64,000 bases of DNA, taken from NCBI GenBank assembly GCA_964555065.1, contig CAZKRB010000003.1:13473-77472 (forward strand), written 5' to 3'. The stretch comes from Syntrophus sp964555065 (GTDB taxonomy: Bacteria > Desulfobacterota > Syntrophia > Syntrophales > Syntrophaceae). The position numbers were made by a program, and so were the translations under genes. The number at the start of each line of letters is the position of its first letter. The first letter of the stretch is position 1. A model generated the notes under the pieces. It ran no database searches, had not been told where the DNA came from, and saw nothing but the letters and a program-made list of their open reading frames with translations. This document shows positions 42,681-51,260 of the stretch, piece after piece.

Positions 42681-43793
42681 ATGAAGATCAGATCCTTCGA
42701 GTTCAATCTGCGGGAACTGGGAGGGGCGATGGGGGACTTCGGAACCCTCTTTCCCCTGGCCATCGGCTACATCTATGTCTGCGGCCTCAACCCGGCGGGG
42801 TTCCTGGTCATGATGGGGCTGGCCAACATCGCCACCGGCCTGATCTACCGTCTGCCCATGCCCATCGAACCCATGAAGGTGCTGGCCGTGGTGGCCATCG
42901 CGCAGCACTGGAGTCCCTCCATGATCTATGCGTCGGGTTTCGCCATGGGACTGATCTGGATCCTCTTTGCCCTGACGGGGGCGGTGAGCTGGCTCGCCCG
43001 GGTGACGCCGCAATCCGTCACCCGAGGCATCCAGGCGGCGTTGGGAATTCTGTTGGCGGCTGAAGCGGTGAAGCTGCTGTCCACCGGCTGGGTTCTCGGT
43101 CTGATCTCGCTTCTCATTGTCCTCGCCCTGCGGAAGAACCGCTATGCTCCGGCGGCGGTGGTCCTCATGATTCTCGCGATCGCCATCATGGCGACCGGTG
43201 GGAAACTCGGGCACCTCGCCGCCCCCGGCTTCAGCCTGCCCCCGGTGACGACCTTCACTCTCCGGGAAGTCTGGGACTCCCTGTTGCACGCAGGCTTTGC
43301 CCAGATTCCCCTGACCATTACAAACGCGACGATTGCCACGGCCGCCCTCATTGCCACCTACTGGCCGGGCGCATCGGTAACGGTGAAAAAACTTTCCTGG
43401 AATCAGGGGGTCATGAATCTCATTACGCCTTTTCTGGGGGGCATGCCCATGTGCCATGGCGCGGGAGGTTTGGCCGGGCAGTACTATTTCGGAGCCCGCA
43501 CGGGAGGGGCGAACATCATCGAGGGGGTCATCGAGATCTCTCTCGGCCTTTTCCTGTCGGCGTCCATCGCCGGCCTCTTCGCGGAATTCCCCGGAGCCAT
43601 CATGGGGGCCATGATGTTTCTCGTCGGACTGGAACTGGTGAAGTTCGCCAAGGATGTGACCTTCGGGAAGGATCTGCTCCCCCTGGTTCTCACCGTAATG
43701 GTTTCCCTGTCCACCAACATGGCTTACGGCTTTCTGGCCGGCATCGCCGCCCACGCCCTGCTGCGGCGCATTGGCAAGGCGGGGCCGGGATAG
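42681..43793 (+). CDS. MOT1-type molybdate transporter (SulP superfamily, no STAS domain)
   Basis: 370 residues from ATG 42681, after CAGGAAAAAG. About ten membrane helices. MOT1 signatures are LRELGGAMGDFGTLFPLAIGY (~10-30) and GGMPMCHGAGGLAGQYYFGAR (~254-274); IEPMKVLAVVAIAQ lies between them. Members take up molybdate with high affinity, and there is no sulfate-transporter STAS domain. It is followed, on the opposite strand, by two moeA genes, which fits Mo/W-cofactor supply. Expression seems to be controlled by the sigma-54 promoter and the upstream hairpin. A frame back to 42513 is rejected. Confidence 0.88.
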   Translation: MKIRSFEFNLRELGGAMGDFGTLFPLAIGYIYVCGLNPAGFLVMMGLANIATGLIYRLPMPIEPMKVLAVVAIAQHWSPSMIYASGFAMGLIWILFALTGAVSWLARVTPQSVTRGIQAALGILLAAEAVKLLSTGWVLGLISLLIVLALRKNRYAPAAVVLMILAIAIMATGGKLGHLAAPGFSLPPVTTFTLREVWDSLLHAGFAQIPLTITNATIATAALIATYWPGASVTVKKLSWNQGVMNLITPFLGGMPMCHGAGGLAGQYYFGARTGGANIIEGVIEISLGLFLSASIAGLFAEFPGAIMGAMMFLVGLELVKFAKDVTFGKDLLPLVLTVMVSLSTNMAYGFLAGIAAHALLRRIGKAGPG

Positions 43794-43877
43794 CTCGGCC
43801 GAATCCTCCTGAGCACAGGTTGAATCTCAGTTTCTGGAATTCCGGACCTTGACGGAAGGGGCATGTTCCCGCGGTGG

Positions 43878-45836
43878 TTATCGTTCGGCCGCAATCAGCC
43901 CCATGGAGGTCGTGTCGTAGCCGGGCAGCTCGTCGATGACCCGCCGCAGAACCGGTCCGCGGATGAGATCGAGCAGCGGCTGCAGCAGGTCGCTTTCAAA
44001 ATGGACACGGGGGATGACCAGATCATAGCGTTCCTTCTCGAAGGGGATGAAATCAAGATTCAGCGCATGGGCCGCGGCGGCGATGCCGAGGCCGCAGTCC
44101 GCCGCTCCCGATTGGACCGCAACGGCCACCGCCAGATGGGTGTACTCTTCACGCCGGTATCCCTTCACCTCCTCCGGTTTGATTCCAAGACGGTTCAGGT
44201 GATAGTCGAGCAGAACCCGCGTTCCCGCCCCCCGCTGGCGGTTGATATAGGACACGTCTTCCCGGGCCAGGTCCGCCAACCCCATAATCCCCTTGGGGTT
44301 GCCCGGCGCGACGATCAGCCCCTGCTCGCGATGCATGAGGGTCATCAGGACCACGGGCGTGTCCGGCAGGTATTGCTTGATATAGGAAAAGTTGTATTCG
44401 CCCGTTGCCGGATCCAGGAGGTGGGAACCGGCCAGATGGGCATCGCCGCGCCGCAGGGCCGTCAAGCCGCCGAGGCTGCCGGCGTTGGCGCTGGAGAGGC
44501 GGCGGTTTGCCTCGGCCAGCTGCTGCGCCAGGAGATCCAGGCAGAGGTCGTGGCTGCCGATATGGACGATGGTGCGGTCGATTTCGGCTGGGTCGCGATA
44601 CAGTTCCACGGTGACCTCCTGCCCGGCTTCCAGCCCTTCGGAAAATCTCGGGATGCGGACAATCCCGTCGGCGCGGACCAGGGAGGTGATGACCCCCGCC
44701 CCGCGGGACAGGGGCGCGGCCACGGTCCGCTCTCCGACCTTTCCGACAGTCACCCGCACCCATTCGTCCTCACCGATCGGCGAGAGCAGCTTGCGGCTGA
44801 TGGCCGCTTTCATTTTCGGCTTTTCCCGCGGCGGCAGGCCCAGCCAACGGGACAGCAGCGGTTCGACGAAAATCTCCCCCGTCAGGGCGCAGGAAACGGG
44901 ATAGCCCGGCACGCCGATGATGGGGGTCCGACGGTCCGTCACGACGCCGAGAACGACCGGATGGCCCGGACGGACGGCCACCCCGTGAACGAGCAGGGTT
45001 CCCAGTTCTTCCACGATGGCCGAGGTGAAATCCTCACTTCCCGCCGAAGAGCCGGCGTTGACGAGCACGAGGTCATGGGTGGCCGCCGCTTCCCGCACCG
45101 TTTCCCGGATGCATTCATAATCGTCGACGACAATGGGATACCGCGTCGGCAAACCGCCCCACTGGCGCACCTGGGAGGCCAGGACCAGGGAGTTGTACTC
45201 GATGATGTCGCCGGACTTCAGGCCCACCCGTGCGGACTGCTCCACCGTGATGAGCTCCGTTCCGGTCGGGATAACCGCCACGCGCGGGCGGCGGCGGACG
45301 CTGACGGCTGCGTGCCCGCACCCGGCCAGCGCCCCCAAATCCACGGGCTTCAGCAGGTGATTGGCCGGCAGCACCAGCTCCGTGGCGACCATATCCTCTC
45401 CCATGGGGCGAACCGCCGTCCAAGGCGCCACGCCGGCCTGGATTTCGATGAATTCGCCCTTTTCCCCTTCATCGAGGTGCTGCGTATGCTCGATCTGGAT
45501 GACCGCGTCGGCCCAGGAAGGAAGGGGATCACCCGTATCGACATACCCCGCCTGCCGGTCGGGACCGATCCGGAGACGTTTCGGCAAGGTCTCCGTGGCG
45601 CCGAGGGTATCCTCCGAACGGACGGCATAGCCGTCCATGGCGCTGGCATGATAACCCGGCGAAGACAGAGCCGCCCAGACCGGCGCTGCCGTGACGCGCC
45701 CCAGGGCTTCATCGAGGGGCAATTCCTCACCGGGAAAGGCCACCCACGTTCCGGAGCTTTCCATGGCCTCAATGAACCGCCGCCACGCCTCAGCCAGCGG
45801 AATGTCTTCGAGATAAAATTTCCTTTCCTTGCCCAT
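43878..45836 (-). CDS. moeA: MoeA molybdenum cofactor enzyme fused to a PBP-like domain
   Basis: 652 residues from ATG 45834-45836. Residues ~1-410 are a MoeA molybdotransferase: SSPGYHASAMDGYAVRSEDT (~52-71), the GxS region VNAGSSAGSEDFT (~248-260), VIIGVPGYPVSCALTGE and the C-terminal MoeA domain IV. Residues ~425-652 are a periplasmic-binding-protein-like domain (GSHDLCLDLLAQQL, GTRVLLDYHL, DCGLGIAAAAHAL), a combination known in Desulfobacterota. MoeA inserts molybdate or tungstate into adenylated molybdopterin. The extra domain may sense or hold the oxyanion. The start avoids an overlap with the upstream moeA, which ends 29 bp away. Confidence 0.92.
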   Translation of the reverse strand: MGKERKFYLEDIPLAEAWRRFIEAMESSGTWVAFPGEELPLDEALGRVTAAPVWAALSSPGYHASAMDGYAVRSEDTLGATETLPKRLRIGPDRQAGYVDTGDPLPSWADAVIQIEHTQHLDEGEKGEFIEIQAGVAPWTAVRPMGEDMVATELVLPANHLLKPVDLGALAGCGHAAVSVRRRPRVAVIPTGTELITVEQSARVGLKSGDIIEYNSLVLASQVRQWGGLPTRYPIVVDDYECIRETVREAAATHDLVLVNAGSSAGSEDFTSAIVEELGTLLVHGVAVRPGHPVVLGVVTDRRTPIIGVPGYPVSCALTGEIFVEPLLSRWLGLPPREKPKMKAAISRKLLSPIGEDEWVRVTVGKVGERTVAAPLSRGAGVITSLVRADGIVRIPRFSEGLEAGQEVTVELYRDPAEIDRTIVHIGSHDLCLDLLAQQLAEANRRLSSANAGSLGGLTALRRGDAHLAGSHLLDPATGEYNFSYIKQYLPDTPVVLMTLMHREQGLIVAPGNPKGIMGLADLAREDVSYINRQRGAGTRVLLDYHLNRLGIKPEEVKGYRREEYTHLAVAVAVQSGAADCGLGIAAAAHALNLDFIPFEKERYDLVIPRVHFESDLLQPLLDLIRGPVLRRVIDELPGYDTTSMGLIAAER

Positions 45837-45864
45837 CCCTGTCTCCCCTTCCCCTATCCTGTTC

Positions 45865-47097
45865 TCAGAACAGCTCCACCTGGACCTGCTCATCCTTGTG
45901 CAGACCGTTGGAATCGAGCGGCACGCAAACCAGTCCCTCCGCCTTGACGAGGGTGTAGATCAGGTTTGATTTGCCGAAGACCGGCTCGGCCCGAAGCTCG
46001 CCGTCTCCCTCGACCAGCCTGACCTGGACATAATCTTCGCGCCCCGGAACCGAGGCGATGTTGTGGGACAGCCGAGCCGTCACCCGCCGCGGGATCGGCG
46101 GTTCTGCCAGGCCCTGCAGACGCCGGAGCACAGGGGTGAGGAACAGCCCGGCCACCACCATGGCGCTGACCGGGTTGCCCGGCAGGCCGATCACCGGCTT
46201 GCCGCTGCAGACCCCCAGGACGGTCGGTTTGCCGGGCCGCACCGCGACGCCGTGGACCAGGACGCCGGGCTTGCCCAGGTGATTGACGACCTCCGCCGTC
46301 AGGTCGCGGGTGGAAACGGAGGAACCGGCCGAAATAACCAGGACATCGGCATTCTCCAGCGCGGCCCGGGTCGCGGAAAGAAGGGCGTCATAGTTATCCC
46401 CGATGATCCCCTTCAACTGGGGAATGCCCCCCCCGTGGGCGGCGAGGCCGGCGATGGCATAGGAATTGACATCCCGCACCTGCCCGGGGCCGGGCGTCCG
46501 TTCCGGAGGAACGACCTCATCGCCGGTGGAAAGAATCGCCACGCGCGGTCTGGCCGCCACCCGGACCCGGGTGATACCCAGGGCCATCAGCCCGCCGAGG
46601 TCCTGGGGGCGGAGGAGATGGCCCGCGTCAAACACCATGTCTCCCGCCTTCACATCTTCTCCCACTTCGAGGAAGTTCTCACCCGGCGCCACGGCCCGCA
46701 GCACTTCGATGTTGGCCGCATCGAGCTTCTGCGTCCGCTCCACCATGACGACGGCATCCGCCCCGGGGGGAATCATGCCCCCGGTATAGACCGCCACCGC
46801 CTGAGCCGGACCGACCTCCCCTTCAAAGCCGCGCCCCATGGGAACTTCACCGATCACCGCCAGGTAGGCCGGCAGCGATTCCGTGGCCCCGAAGGTATCT
46901 TCGGCGCGCACGGCGTAGCCGTCCATCGTGCTGCGGGGAAAGGCGGGAAGGGAAGAGGCCGCGGCGAGTTTCTCCCCCAGGACCCGGTCGAGGGCCTCCT
47001 CAGTCGCGACCGTTTCTGACGCAACCTCCGAGGGAAGGTGGTCCAAAAGCACTTGCAGGGCCTCCGCAGGGGGAAGCACCCGAAACATTTCCGGCAT
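45865..47097 (-). CDS. moeA: MoeA molybdopterin molybdotransferase
   Basis: A 410-residue stand-alone MoeA. AFPRSTMDGYAVRAEDTFG (~54-72), the conserved GGMIPPGADAVVMVERTQ (~111-128), STGDEVVPPE (~192), ISAGSSVSTRDLTAEVV (~255-271) and VIGLPGNPVSAMVV (~305-318) are all in place, so it should be catalytically competent. Two moeA genes in tandem in an anaerobe may divide molybdenum and tungsten insertion. It is upstream of the PBP-fused moeA and probably co-transcribed with it. Confidence 0.94.
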   Translation of the reverse strand: MPEMFRVLPPAEALQVLLDHLPSEVASETVATEEALDRVLGEKLAAASSLPAFPRSTMDGYAVRAEDTFGATESLPAYLAVIGEVPMGRGFEGEVGPAQAVAVYTGGMIPPGADAVVMVERTQKLDAANIEVLRAVAPGENFLEVGEDVKAGDMVFDAGHLLRPQDLGGLMALGITRVRVAARPRVAILSTGDEVVPPERTPGPGQVRDVNSYAIAGLAAHGGGIPQLKGIIGDNYDALLSATRAALENADVLVISAGSSVSTRDLTAEVVNHLGKPGVLVHGVAVRPGKPTVLGVCSGKPVIGLPGNPVSAMVVAGLFLTPVLRRLQGLAEPPIPRRVTARLSHNIASVPGREDYVQVRLVEGDGELRAEPVFGKSNLIYTLVKAEGLVCVPLDSNGLHKDEQVQVELF

Positions 47098-47184
47098 GAA
47101 GACTCCTTGGCGAATCGTTTAGCTATAATCTATCCGACCTTTTTCGTGCCTGTCAATTCCTTACTGACCGGAAGCCGGGATTCC

Positions 47185-47273
47185 TTTCAAGTCGGCCAGA
47201 TATTTCTCATATCGATCACTTGCAATCAAGAGTGCCTTTATCATTTTTGTGAAGTTTATTCAACGCGTTAGGA
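47185..47273 (+). repeat. 89-bp dispersed repeat, copy C
   Basis: Left flank CAAGTCGGCC and right flank ATTTTTGTG...ATTCAACGC match copies A and B with the same spacing. The centre has CACTTG-CAAT-CAAG-A-GTG, again a hairpin with different bases and a bulged A, like copy B. It lies between acs and moeA, so here it points away from the moeA start. Confidence 0.55.
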
Positions 47274-47348
47274 TTGCGCATGACTTGACCCTGGACCGGA
47301 AGCGAAGGACCGAATTGGGAGGAAACTCCGAGAGGGGGAACCGAGGGT

Positions 47349-49292
47349 TCATTTCCCCCTTGCCGCCGACCGGGCCGCAATGAGCTCCTCCACCACGGCG
47401 GGTTCCGCCAGGGTGCTCGTATCGCCCAGTTCGTCGAAGGAATCGGCGGCGATTTTGCGGAGAATCCGGCGCATGATCTTGCCCGAGCGGGTCTTGGGGA
47501 GGCCGGGCGCCCACTGGATGAAGTCCGGAACGGCAATGGCCCCGATCTCCTTCCGGACCCAGGCCGATAGCTCCCGCCGCAGGGCCTCCGACGGGGGGCG
47601 ATCCGCTTTCAGGGTCACATAGGCATAGATGCCCTGGCCCTTGATTTCGTGGGGATAGCCGACGACGGCCGCCTCCGCCACGGCGGGGTGGGCAACCAGG
47701 GCGCTTTCGACCTCGGCGGTCCCCAGGCGGTGCCCTGAGACGTTGATGACATCGTCGACCCGGCCCGTGATCCAGTAGTCTCCGTCTTCGTCCCGCCGCG
47801 CCCCGTCGCCGGTGAAGTAGACCCCTTCATACAGGGAAAAATAGGTGTCGAGAAACCGCTGGTGGTCGCCGTAGATCGTCCGCAGCATCCCCGGCCAGGG
47901 TTCGGAAATCACCAGGTTGCCGCTCCCCGCCCCCTCCAGGAAGCGGCCCTCGGCGTCCACGATGGCGGGTTTGATGCCGAAGTAAGGTCGGGAGGCGGAG
48001 CCCGGCTTGAGGCCCATGGCGCCAGGCAGAGGGGTGATCAGGATCCCCCCCGTTTCCGTCTGCCACCAGGTGTCGACAATGGGGCAGCGCCCTTCGCCGA
48101 CGACGCTGTAGAACCAGAGCCAGGCCTCGGGATTGATGGGCTCCCCGACCGTGCCCAGCAGGCGCAGGCTTCGCCGGGAGGTCTTTCGGACCGGCTCGTC
48201 GCCCTGGCGCATCAGGGCGCGGATGGCAGTGGGGGCGGTATAGAGAATGGTGACCCCGTGTTTGTCCACCACGTTCCAGAAGCGGGACCAGTCGGGATAA
48301 TGGGGCACGCCCTCGAACATGACCGTGGTGGCCCCGTTGGCCAGCGGGCCGTAGACGACGTAGCTGTGCCCCGTCACCCAGCCGATATCCGCCGTGCTCC
48401 AGTAGATGTCGCCGTCGTGATAATCGAAGATGTGCTCATGGCTCATCGCCGTGAACAGGAGATAGCCCCCGGTGGTATGGAGCACACCCTTGGGTTTGCC
48501 CGTGGAGCCCGAGGTATAGAGGATGAAGAGCGGGTCCTCGGCATCCATCTCTTCCGGTGGGCAGTCCGGCGAGGCCTCCGCCATGAGGGCGCCCCAGTCG
48601 AGGTCGCGTCCGGCGCTCCAGGGAACCTCCGCACCCGTGCGCCTCACCACGATGACCTTTTCGACTCCGGCGCACTGCGCCACGGCTTCGTCGGCATTCT
48701 TTTTCAGAGGGATCGGCTTGCCTCCCCGCAGCCCTTCATCGGCGGTGATCAGCACCCGCCCCTGGCAGTCCCGGATGCGCTCCCGCAGGGAGTCGGGGGA
48801 GAAGCCGGCGAAAACGATGGAGTGGACCACCCCGATCCGGGTGCAGGCCAGCATGGCCACCGCCAGCTCGGGAATCATGGGCAGGTAGATGGTGACGCGA
48901 TCGCCGCGCCGGAGTCCCAGGGACTTCAGGACATTGGCGAACCGGCTCACCTCTTCGTGCAACTGGCCATAAGTGAGAACGCGGCTTTCCGCCGGGTCAT
49001 CCCCCTCCCAGAGGATGGCAATTTGATCTCCCCGTCCAGTCAGATGGCGGTCCAGACAGTTGTAGCTGACGTTCAGTTTGCCGCCGCAGAACCAGGAGAC
49101 ACGGACGTCGCCGGAGAAGGAACCCTCCCTCACCTTCGTCCAGGGCTGAAACCACACCAGGCGTTTGGCCTGCTCGCCCCAGAAACCTTCGGGATCGGCA
49201 ATCGACTGCTCATACATCTTCCGGTAGGTATCGTTGTTGATCCAGGCCGATTTCGCCCAGAGCTCCGGAACGGGAAACAGCATCTCCGACAT
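47349..49292 (-). CDS. acs: Acetyl-CoA synthetase (AMP-forming)
   Basis: A 647-residue enzyme with all acetyl-CoA synthetase features. The N-terminal Acs domain (~35-85) ends in WFCGGKLNVSYNCLDRH, and the P-loop YTSGSTGKPKGVLH is at ~264-277. WWQTETGGILITPLPG (~415-430) is the acetate-pocket/ATP motif, and the catalytic, acetylation-controlled lysine lies in PKTRSGKIMRRILR (~600-613). It makes acetyl-CoA from acetate, ATP and CoA. No Pat or SrtN gene is near. It is monocistronic, just downstream of the TatD-linked radical SAM gene on the same strand. Confidence 0.96.
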   Translation of the reverse strand: MSEMLFPVPELWAKSAWINNDTYRKMYEQSIADPEGFWGEQAKRLVWFQPWTKVREGSFSGDVRVSWFCGGKLNVSYNCLDRHLTGRGDQIAILWEGDDPAESRVLTYGQLHEEVSRFANVLKSLGLRRGDRVTIYLPMIPELAVAMLACTRIGVVHSIVFAGFSPDSLRERIRDCQGRVLITADEGLRGGKPIPLKKNADEAVAQCAGVEKVIVVRRTGAEVPWSAGRDLDWGALMAEASPDCPPEEMDAEDPLFILYTSGSTGKPKGVLHTTGGYLLFTAMSHEHIFDYHDGDIYWSTADIGWVTGHSYVVYGPLANGATTVMFEGVPHYPDWSRFWNVVDKHGVTILYTAPTAIRALMRQGDEPVRKTSRRSLRLLGTVGEPINPEAWLWFYSVVGEGRCPIVDTWWQTETGGILITPLPGAMGLKPGSASRPYFGIKPAIVDAEGRFLEGAGSGNLVISEPWPGMLRTIYGDHQRFLDTYFSLYEGVYFTGDGARRDEDGDYWITGRVDDVINVSGHRLGTAEVESALVAHPAVAEAAVVGYPHEIKGQGIYAYVTLKADRPPSEALRRELSAWVRKEIGAIAVPDFIQWAPGLPKTRSGKIMRRILRKIAADSFDELGDTSTLAEPAVVEELIAARSAARGK

Positions 49293-49365
49293 GATCTCCT
49301 CCTTGAATCAGGGGGGGGACAGAGGATCTTTTTTTCCGGGAAGAATCCCGAAGACCTCTCCGGGC

Positions 49366-49983
49366 TCACCGTACCCGGAAGGAAGCGCCGATTCCGGCTG
49401 CGATTCGCTCACAGGCCGGAATGTCGATCTCCGTCTTCCCGACCACGGTCATGCGGGTGCGGATGCCCGCCTGGATGGACTTTTCCGCAAATTCGAGCAT
49501 CGCCCGGTATGAACCTTTCAGGGCAGGGCGGCACAGGCGGTTGTACCGCTCCTCCGATTCGGCATTGAGGCTCACCGATACGGCTGCGAGACCGGCGGCC
49601 TTCAGTTCCGCCACCACATCGCGGTCGGGGTGCAGCAGCGCGGCGTGGCCGTTCGTATCGAGCCGGACCGTAATTCCTATCCGGTGCAGCCATTCCGTGA
49701 TGTGGAGCACCACGTCCAGCCGACAGGTGGGCTCACCGAATCCGGTAAAAACGATCTCCTCGTACCGGGTAAGGTCGAGCTTCTCCAGATCCCGCAGGAT
49801 CTCTTCTTCCGAGGGATCCCGGGAGAGGCGGAGGCGGTAGCCGTAAACCCCGTCGGCAAAGTTCCGGATGCAGAAGAGGCAGTCGGCGCTGCACCGGTTG
49901 GTGATGTTGAGGTAGAGGTTGCCGAATTCCTCATAGCAGATCGTCTCCCCGGGGAGGGGAAGGCTGCCCTCGTTGTCGGTCAT
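49366..49983 (-). CDS. TatD-linked-type radical SAM protein
   Basis: 205 residues from ATG 49981-49983. The radical SAM cluster motif CSADCLFC (Cx3Cx2C) lies near residue 30. ETICYEEFGNLYLNITNRC precedes it and EEIVFTGFGEPTCRLD (~75-90) carries the SAM-binding GGE-like motif. This small architecture matches the radical SAM proteins usually found next to or fused with TatD nucleases. No TatD gene is present here, so the usual partner is missing. The product is a [4Fe-4S] enzyme with unknown substrate. The gene ends 73 bp before acs on the same strand. Confidence 0.82.
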   Translation of the reverse strand: MTDNEGSLPLPGETICYEEFGNLYLNITNRCSADCLFCIRNFADGVYGYRLRLSRDPSEEEILRDLEKLDLTRYEEIVFTGFGEPTCRLDVVLHITEWLHRIGITVRLDTNGHAALLHPDRDVVAELKAAGLAAVSVSLNAESEERYNRLCRPALKGSYRAMLEFAEKSIQAGIRTRMTVVGKTEIDIPACERIAAGIGASFRVR

Positions 49984-50440
49984 GGATGTTCTCCTGGCTC
50001 CGATTCCCGGTCCCGGCACTCCTTTTGCCGGCAACCCTGTGTGTCCTCTGAGGTCGAAAAGACGTTCGCCTGCGTGGACCCTGCGTCTCCCCTTTCGAGT
50101 TTTCCTCCCTCCGGCACTGGAAGAAAGAGACCGCTCTTCTTCGAGCGCCAGGCGGTGCGCCGGTTCAGAAGGATCAAGGGGGAAGGCACGGCACGCCGAT
50201 CACGTTCGCCACCCTTCGCCTTCTTCCGGCCGTGATGCAGGCGGGGGGATACAATCGGCAGGAGGAAATTTGAGTGCCGGCGGCGTCCTGGATCACCGCC
50301 GGCACCAGATAGGAAGGAGTCCAATTCCTGATTCCACGCACCTTGAGTCGGCAATCTCATCAGCCTCGCGACGCACCCCGAGGCATTCCCTGGCCCCTCG
50401 GCCTTGCCGCCCTGAGTGCGTCTTTCATCGGGAGTGCAAG
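49984..50440. other. Intergenic region without a supported gene
   Basis: A 126-codon minus-strand frame is present at 49980-50360, but it is arginine-rich and has no family resemblance. The only clear element is the inverted repeat at 50274-50305. Confidence 0.45.
50274..50305. repeat. Inverted repeat downstream of the siroheme reductase
   Basis: GTGCCGGCGG (50274-50283) and CCGCCGGCAC (50296-50305) form a 10-bp perfect stem with a 12-base loop, about 135 bp after the siroheme reductase stop. No U-tract follows, so it may be an RNA-stabilising or Rho-related structure. Confidence 0.45.
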
Positions 50441-51103
50441 CTACAGGGCGAGAACATCCTGCTTGAACTTATCAAACCCGATCTCCTCGATCAGCTCACC
50501 CAGGCGCTTCTTCTTGCCCTGGTCTTTATAATAGTGGACCACCTTGTCGACAAGGGCCAGGGCCTCTTCATCGGACAGATTATCCGCCAGCAGTTGGCCG
50601 ATCCGGGGTTTCCCGGCGCCGCATCCGCCCACCAGAAGCCTCCAACCCTTGGGCGTCCCGATCAGGCCCACATCGCGAATCGCCGGCTCGGAGCAGGAAT
50701 TGAGGCAGCCCGCCACGGCCATCTTGAATTTCCAGGGAAGCTCCATGCCGTGATAAATCTCGTCCAGCTTCAGGCCAACCCCGACGGAATCCTGCTGCCC
50801 ACGCTTGCAGAAGGTGGTGCCCGGACAGATCTTGACGCTGCGCACGCACAGGCCGATGGCGGCGCCGGGCTTCATTCCCAGGTCCTGCCAGGCGCTGTCG
50901 ATGTCATCGGGATTGATTCCCACGATGGCAATGCGCTGGGCTGAGGTGAGCTTCAGGGCTTTTGCCTGGTATTTCTCCGCCACCTCGGCGATTTTTCTCA
51001 GGCCTGCAGGGTCAATAATGCCCCCGGGAATGTGCGGGGCGATGGCAAACGTTTCCTTGTCTCGCTGAACAATGGCTCCCTTTTCCAGAATGTCTTTGGA
51101 CAT
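50441..51103 (-). CDS. Small siroheme/[4Fe-4S] nitrite-sulfite reductase-family protein
   Basis: 220 residues. The siroheme-[4Fe-4S] site is C93/C99 in ICPGTTFC (Cx5C) and C133/C137 in GCLNSC (Cx3C). Arginine and lysine residues around LKLTSAQRIAIVGI (~49-62) would bind sulfite or nitrite. Most siroheme reductases have two ferredoxin-like halves and 500 or more residues; this is a single-unit version like the small assimilatory-type enzymes of some anaerobes. It may reduce sulfite or nitrite at a low rate or serve in detoxification or siroheme trafficking. It is monocistronic. Confidence 0.85.
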   Translation of the reverse strand: MSKDILEKGAIVQRDKETFAIAPHIPGGIIDPAGLRKIAEVAEKYQAKALKLTSAQRIAIVGINPDDIDSAWQDLGMKPGAAIGLCVRSVKICPGTTFCKRGQQDSVGVGLKLDEIYHGMELPWKFKMAVAGCLNSCSEPAIRDVGLIGTPKGWRLLVGGCGAGKPRIGQLLADNLSDEEALALVDKVVHYYKDQGKKKRLGELIEEIGFDKFKQDVLAL

Positions 51104-51260
51104 CGATCTTCATCCTCCTGAACGTTGATTTTTCTTCTCTGAATCCATTTTTTGACCCGCCTTCAACGGCGTTTCTCAAGGCCTTCGCAAGGCCGTTCCG
51201 CTTTGACGACTAGAGAATAAGGAAAGCGCCGGCTCCTGTCAACGGGAAATCCACGGCCTC

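Noticed and set aside
43863..45947. A plus-strand open frame of 694 codons
   Set aside because: It is antisense to the MoeA-PBP fusion gene, has no ribosome site and shows no recognisable domain.
47862..49568. A plus-strand open frame of 568 codons
   Set aside because: It is antisense to acs and to the radical SAM gene. The composition is that of a shadow frame.
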